Source: Ophiura sarsii (Eukaryota > Echinodermata > Ophiuroidea > Amphilepidida > Ophiuridae). Taken from it: 64,000 nucleotides of DNA. Positions within the stretch are counted from its first letter, which is position 1; every line of letters starts with the position of its first letter. The position numbers were made by a program, and so were the translations under genes. Under the pieces are notes generated by a model that was given only the letters and a program-made list of their open reading frames with translations, did not search any database and was not told the origin of the DNA. The stretch covers positions 59,448,183 through 59,512,182 of the forward strand of contig CM069449.1 in the NCBI GenBank assembly GCA_035610835.1, written 5' to 3'. Of this stretch, positions 58,902-64,000 are shown piece by piece.

Positions 58902-59190
58902 ATGTCATGAAGTCACAGCTAATATTAGATAATATTATTCGCATAATATGCCTTTTTATTTTACAATTTCATGGCAAATGTGTTTGAAATGTGTGATTAT
59001 AATCATGAAAAGAGCTCATTTACATCGTGCTATTACGAGGTCAACTATGACTGCGAAGCAGTATCGTTACGGGTGAATACTTCCGGGTCGCTTTGCTGGG
59101 TTAGAAAAGGAAAGGCTTTTCGTGTGGTTGCATACTGGCTGGTTGAAGGCTGATTTTTCTTGAGAAGTCTTTATTGCATTCCCTACAAAT

Positions 59191-59817
59191 GAAGAGGTAT
59201 TTTGCAAAAGGGCCTACATCCACTTTGGCTCTTATTGAGAAAAAGTCAAAAAACTGTTTCTAAATATTCAAGTTGAGCAATTGAAAAACTGAATGGATTA
59301 TGAAAGAGGTACACTATATACTAATTGAAATTGAAATAAATTTTAAATGTGCTAGTTTTAATTTTTTTTAAAATCATGTTTACATTTTTTGAAAATTTGG
59401 ATGTAGGCCCTTTTGCAACAAAACTCCATCTGTTTGTACATAAAGAAAAAATACCACACACAAAAAATCATTTATTTTAATCATTTCAAATAAATAAGTT
59501 TGATATTGAAATGTATAGGTCACAATCATATGTTTCAAGGAAATAAAGTCATTTTTTTCAAAAATACCTACATCTCATTGTAAACAGCCATTGAAGTTGT
59601 TGTTTTGTTGCAAAAGGGCCTGTATCCCGATTTAATTCTGGATACAGGCCCTTTTGCAACAAAACAACAATTTCAATGGCTGTTTACAAAGAGATGTAGG
59701 TCTTTTTGAAAAAAATGACTTTGTTTCCTTGAAACATATGATTTTTCCCTATACATTTCTATATCAAACTCATTTTTTGAAAAAATGCACCATAGCCCTT
59801 TTGCAAAATACCTCTTC
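59191..59817. mobile_element. Foldback element in the zinc-finger gene
   Basis: GAAGAGGTATTTTGCAAAAG at the left is mirrored by TTTTGCAAAATACCTCTTC at the right, flanked by AAAT on both sides. A second, inner foldback (about 59490-59770) is centred at 59634, where GCAAAAGGGCCTGTATCC meets GGATACAGGCCCTTTTGC. Insertion of this element created the TGA that ends the upstream zinc-finger ORF. Confidence 0.85.
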
Positions 59818-60235
59818 AAATATGCTTTATACCTTCATGACTCTCGACATGTTTTGCGAAAGACTTACGTTGAAGCTGTTTGCCACAAACAGGGCATTTC
59901 AATAATCCTTTTGCAGCCATATCTACGCACCTTGCACAGCACATGTTACGGTATGATTTTCAAACAGCCCGCATGCAAACATAATAGAGCTAATCAAAAC
60001 CTGTGGGTATAAAAACATCCAGATCTTGACACCCAAGCATGAATCAATGCTCATTTATTGATCTTCTTGAAACTGAAACTGTATACAAAGGTTTGTTTTA
60101 CTCTGTGATAAGATATGGAAGTGCATTAAGTCATGCATAATGCGGGGCATAATGCCGCTCATACCATCTGACTCAAATAGAAGAACAATTGAACTACAAA
60201 ATGACATTTGTGCAATTGTATGTTTTATTTGTCAT

Positions 60236-60550
60236 TCATTCATTCATTCATTTAAACTTTATTAATCCCAAACAGGGAAATTCAACTCATGAGAGTGCTC
60301 ATACATAAACACAATACACACAATAATATATATACAAAACAAGACCCCCAACAAAATATCCCCCCGTTTATAATGTGAATTATGAAAAGCAATTGCTTGT
60401 GGAACAAAGGAGGAAAGATAGCGGTTTGTCATGGCAGGGGGCACGCGCATACGACCCGATCGGCCGATCAGGTGACTGGATAACCGCTCGTAAAGAGGAT
60501 GGTCATGTATGTCATGTATAGTTACTATTATACTGAAGATCATCTAAAAT
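60236..60550 (-). pseudogene. LINE 3' end with GAAT microsatellite tail
   Basis: The minus-strand frame contains HDHPLYERL, RMRVPPAMTNRYLSSFVPQA and an AIAFHN block, the typical C-terminus of CR1/L2/Rex-type LINE proteins. The 3' UTR is short and ends GGGATTAATAAAGTTTAAAT followed by (GAAT)n at 60229-60250. It is 5'-truncated at about 60550. Confidence 0.8.
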
Positions 60551-61019
60551 ACCAAGCTAAAACGACTATAATTACTCAACATAACCTTAACTTTCAGTGC
60601 AGTAATTAAGATTTGCACTTTACAGCACACAATAGCAAAATTTGACAGCTTTGCTTTTTATAGATCTCACATAACAAGCCTTCAAATCTTTCTATTTCCC
60701 CCCAATTTTATGTATAAAGCTATGGGCGCCAGATCCACCGGCGCCACATCCACCGGCCCCACCCTTGACTTACTCGACGTTTAGATTGATAACTTCACTG
60801 TTGCTAAACATTTGCCTTTAATCCTTTTTTTTATTCGGTAGCTGGAGAAAATTGTCTTTAATATGATACCAAAAATGTTATGTTTTTTTGACAACTTTTA
60901 TTTAAAATAGAGACACGTATCACGATTTTAAGGATTTTTTTGAAACGGCCCACCTTATTTGATATACCGATTAGTGACATGTGACCAGTGTACATTGTCA
61001 TGGACTGCTTTGCAGTGGT

Positions 61020-61050
<31 letters not shown>

Positions 61051-62925
61051 GGGGGTGGGGGGGGGGGGGGGGGGTGGTGGGAGTTGACAGCCTGGTTTCA
61101 TTTCTTGCCGACCCCTAATTAGTACCATTCCATGACTTTCGTGAATTTTTGTTTAGTTTGACATTCTCAATTTTCTATTGCTTTGTCAGTAAGTCTATAG
61201 TAATAATAAAGTTTTGTCTAAATTTTAATTTCGATCATTTATATCAATATAGACCAAACTACATGAAGGAAATGGCGCCAAAAGAGATAGTAATACACCA
61301 AAGTAAGTATTACTTCCGGAAATCGGTTGCCTGTGCAGGAAACATTGTGGATGAACCTATCCCATAATTCAATGTTTTGAGAATCTTTATTTAACCTATT
61401 TTTTCTTAGATTTGAGATTAGAAAAGTTATAAATAAGGAGTTCAAATTTCATACGGAGGACATTAATTTAAAGAGGCTTCTAGATTTCAAGTGTTTGCCA
61501 ATGGAAAAAGTCACCTGACTCGCTATACATAGGCCTACCCGAGTCTCTGTGTAATATCAACATCATAGGCCTAACCCCATGATGCAATGACTGTAAATCG
61601 CGTGACCGAAGATTGGCTAAGAACAGTAAATGTCTAGAAATGTTTCGAAAAGTTATTCTGTTCATTTCAATGAAACCAGAGTTACAATCTGAAACAGCAT
61701 CGAATCAGCACTAGAAATGAAATGCATTTTAACTTCCGATTTATACGATACTATTTATAAACTATTTTAGAATATATTTATGTCGTATCAATGGCGTATC
61801 TTTATTTCAAAATATAAAATTAAAATATTATTTATTTTATATTCCATTATACTTCCCAATGTTGTAAATTTTGCTGTTCTATTTTTACGCTTATACATTT
61901 CTTTTCGAAACTACAATCATTTCGCCAATCTTCTTTATTTCCACCATACACATAATTGAATAAGGTGTTGTTTTATTTGTATTATAATACATCATTCTTG
62001 ATTTAAATACGGCATAAGATGTTAGTTTACAATAAAAATTATTTGTAAAATTCAATTTAGAATTACGGATGATCCAGCCGCATATGAAATTATCCAAAGA
62101 TATATCAAAATCATATTCCTTCGTCAAGTCCCGTATATATTTTGAAAATATAATCCCAACAGTTTTGTTATATATATTGCATTTTACAAAACAAAAGTGA
62201 TCATAATTATCTAAACATTTGCATACATTACACGTGTCTGAGTCACTTAGGTGCCATGTACATTAAGCCCTATCTTATAACTATTCTAACACTAATGTTG
62301 TCTTTAGGCAGTTTAACACCTTTGATTCTTAACATAATAACACATGTACAACTTTTTTCTCCTGTGAACACAATTTTTTCTTTTGTACTTCTTTTCTCAT
62401 TTCTTTTTGGAATTGCAGGCATAAGCATGTAGGCCTACTTCTCTCCTCATTTTTTTGGAATTGCAGGCATAAACGTGTGTAGCTTAAATATATATTTGTT
62501 GGACCTTTTTTTCTTCTTGACATTCACATTACGGTTCCGTGCCCTGTATAAAATCCAACTTTCTTGACCACGTCTTTGATGACATATCCAGGGTAATAAA
62601 TTATCCCTTCCTACACCATTTATCTGATTTATTTTACACCAACTGTGTCTTGCCAGCATGGTGCTACCATTTCCACCGCTATCCTAAGCATAGCTTAAGG
62701 CTCGTTGGTGTTGGTGTAACTAGAAGCCATATATACTACTTTTGAAAATGTTCTTGTGATAACAAATTCCAACTTTTAATTTCAATTTGTCATAAAAAAC
62801 TAGTGCTATATCATATTTTATAAAAACAAATGTTCAAATTTCGAAGAAAAAAAATCACATTATATTATCCAAAGAGCAGATTTTAGTTTTGCAACTAGCC
62901 CAAAATCTGGCAATACTGCAGCCCC
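60551..62925. other. AT-rich stretch, microsatellites, no gene supported
   Basis: A (GT)n run passes into a roughly 50-base G tract at 61019-61080. A 45-bp direct repeat ending TTTGGAATTGCAGGCATAA occurs twice at about 62392-62475. Short ORFs here have no recognisable domain. Confidence 0.55.
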
Positions 62926-63027
62926 TCAAGGCTTGTTTCTAGTTCCACCGCTGCCCCACTCAAGGTCCCTCAGCATGCGGTAAATGGTGTTGGATGGATC
63001 AAACTTGGGCTCAAACCTTACAAGCAA
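62926..63027 (-). CDS. Terminal coding exon, family unknown
   Basis: On the minus strand the acceptor TTACATTCCAG is followed by an open frame in phase 0: LLVRFEPKFDPSNTIYRMLR then DLEWGSGGTRNKP and TGA, 33 residues. Composition (Arg, Phe, Pro, Asp, Trp) and high GC against its AT-rich surroundings mark it as genuine coding sequence. Upstream exons lie at higher coordinates, probably beyond 63030. I do not recognise the protein. Confidence 0.6.
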   Translation of the reverse strand: MLVRFEPKFDPSNTIYRMLRDLEWGSGGTRNKP

Positions 63028-63608
63028 CTGGAATGTAATGAAAGTCAAATTAATAAACATTTCAAATTAATAAACATGTCTTTATAGTTACAATATTTAA
63101 TGAAAATGTATAATGCCAGCCCTTATCCATTTCGTATAATACAGCATTGGGATTGTATACCAAGCATTGTTTATATTTAGTAAATGTTGATATTATTTGT
63201 CGTTCCCTCATAATTTTGTTATTGATTCACGATAATTTTCATTTTATTTGGAATTATTAAACAAACAAAATCAATGAGCTTTTAGTTTGAATGTACTAGG
63301 TCTATAGTAAAATCCCTATAATAATAATAGTACTCGTAAGTGTTGCTTTTATTGAATTATTGAGACACACATAACGGCCAATCGATATTGAAAGAATTAT
63401 CGTCCTTGAATCGATCCGATGTACGAACTAAATATCTGTTTACAACAGTGCAACAGAGCATACATTTCCAAAAGTTCATGTTATTGAAATTACGCTCTAA
63501 TTCAAAAAGTAACATATGTAAGACAAGGAGACAATATCATATTATAGAATACAGCTTGGTGATTTAATGTCTTAGAAAAAAAAATGGTTTGACCTTATTT
63601 GCATATGA

Positions 63609-63713
63609 TTAGCATATTATAAAGAAATACATTAACGTTTTGCTTTTGGAATTTCCAGCAAAAACTATAAATGCTATTAACACCAAAGTTACAGGAAATG
63701 AAGTTCCCATCAT
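63609..63713 (-). CDS. Candidate signal-peptide ORF, 34 residues
   Basis: Two adjacent ATGs open MMGTSFPVTLVLIAFIVFAG followed by NSKSKTLMYFFIIC and stop. The hydrophobic core with a small residue at its end looks like a signal peptide. An acceptor-like CTTTTTCTCAG lies 11 bp upstream. It could be an early exon of the gene ending at 62926, a short secreted peptide, or chance. Confidence 0.25.
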   Translation of the reverse strand: MMGTSFPVTLVLIAFIVFAGNSKSKTLMYFFIIC

Positions 63714-64000
63714 TGCCAACGATACTGTCTGAGAAAAAGTTCACATTTATCTTTACTTTTAACAAAAACCCAAAATCTGTCTTAATTAAGCTTAATTAAT
63801 GACCAAACTCGTTGAAATTATTAAGTAATACTGTGTATCCAAACCAGACTTGCATGGTATCGAATTAAAGGTAAAAATATGCTTAAAAGAATGGCCTGAG
63901 CAGATAATTCAATTTCCCTTTAGTATTCAAAATATCGTCCTCCAAACATTTAGTATACTTAAAAAGAGAAAAAACACATGTAACCACTATTTCATACAAC

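Larger units (their letters stand above)
56990..59141 (-). mobile_element. Solo inner TIR element in the zinc-finger gene
   Basis: The tips CAGTCAGTACGCAAC and GTTGCATACTGGCTG are inverted, and the flanking 5-bp GTTGA (56985-56989 and 59142-59146) is a target duplication. It is the reverse-oriented relative of the element expanded at 38366-44083, including its tRNA-like sequence and the right part (43631-44083). It contains a nested insertion at 58031-58901. Confidence 0.85.
56770..59944 (-). pseudogene. C2H2 zinc-finger gene split by two transposons
   Basis: Read on the minus strand, an ORF from 59944 to 59816 encodes a finger CPVCGKQLQRKSFAKHVESH and stops at TGA formed at the edge of the element at 59191-59817. 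Beyond that element the frame resumes with HICRECNKDF (59186 downward), then stops at the element at 56990-59141. Beyond it, RHVKSH and FHICDVYGKMYRDI follow (from 56984). Skipping both elements and one copy of each target duplication, the frame is continuous and the second finger regains C-x2-C-x12-H-x3-H spacing. The third finger has a one-base frameshift before RHLKSH and lacks its second Cys; a fourth (CNKCAKQF) lost its His residues. C2H2 fingers usually bind DNA. The locus is dead. Upstream exons are not identified. Confidence 0.8.

Overview
This is a piece of an AT-rich metazoan nuclear genome. The evidence is split genes with GT-AG introns, terminal-inverted-repeat (TIR) elements, 3' ends of LINE retrotransposons, minisatellites and a (TTAGGG)n block. 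There are no operons, ribosome binding sites or long intact ORFs. An NXPE-family exon, frequent AGGCCTA strings and the repeat style suggest a marine invertebrate deuterostome (echinoderm or hemichordate type). That placement is inference, not proof.

Supportable host genes are few. (1) A minus-strand two-exon gene (24719..24599 joined to 21953..21778) encodes a 98-residue protein I do not recognise; its splice sites and phase agree. (2) A plus-strand NXPE exon lies at 50862-51553 and ends at a clear GTAAGT donor. (3) A minus-strand terminal exon lies at 62926-63027, family unknown, with a possible signal-peptide ORF upstream at 63609-63713. (4) A broken C2H2 zinc-finger gene lies on the minus strand (59944 down to about 56770), split by two transposons. 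(5) Several short exon candidates lie at 2.8, 3.3, 8.0, 8.5 and 13.8 kb.

Layout. 1-2005: degenerate 20-bp and 40-bp minisatellites. 2-10 kb: AT-rich DNA with small foldback/TIR elements and exon candidates. 10.55-13.8 kb: a 24-bp minisatellite broken by two insertions. 14-25 kb: more TIR elements and the two-exon gene. 26.2-27.4 kb: a pentanucleotide array passing from CGTCA to TGTCA. 30-36.5 kb: TIR elements and a diverged segmental duplication. 36.8-37.7 kb: a LINE fragment inside a TIR element. 37.8-45.1 kb: a nested composite with long inverted arms and GTGGCG flanking repeats; inside it sits a second TIR element with a tRNA-like sequence, and the junction of the two has been amplified as five 1105-bp units. 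46.3-48.1 kb: a LINE fragment, a foldback element carrying telomeric repeats, two histone-like stem-loops and a 17-bp minisatellite. 48.9-52.2 kb: the NXPE exon flanked by MITEs with exact target-site duplications. 52.3-55.6 kb: a 1.6-kb tandem duplication with breakpoints in an 8-bp microhomology at a TIR tip. 56.8-60 kb: the interrupted zinc-finger gene. 60.2-60.5 kb: a LINE 3' end.

The main story is transposon archaeology. Several insertions can be reconstructed to the base from target-site duplications, reading frames or paralogous empty sites. Two show tandem duplications seeded at transposon sequences. I see no prokaryote-style defence or metabolic system, and no intact transposase or reverse transcriptase.
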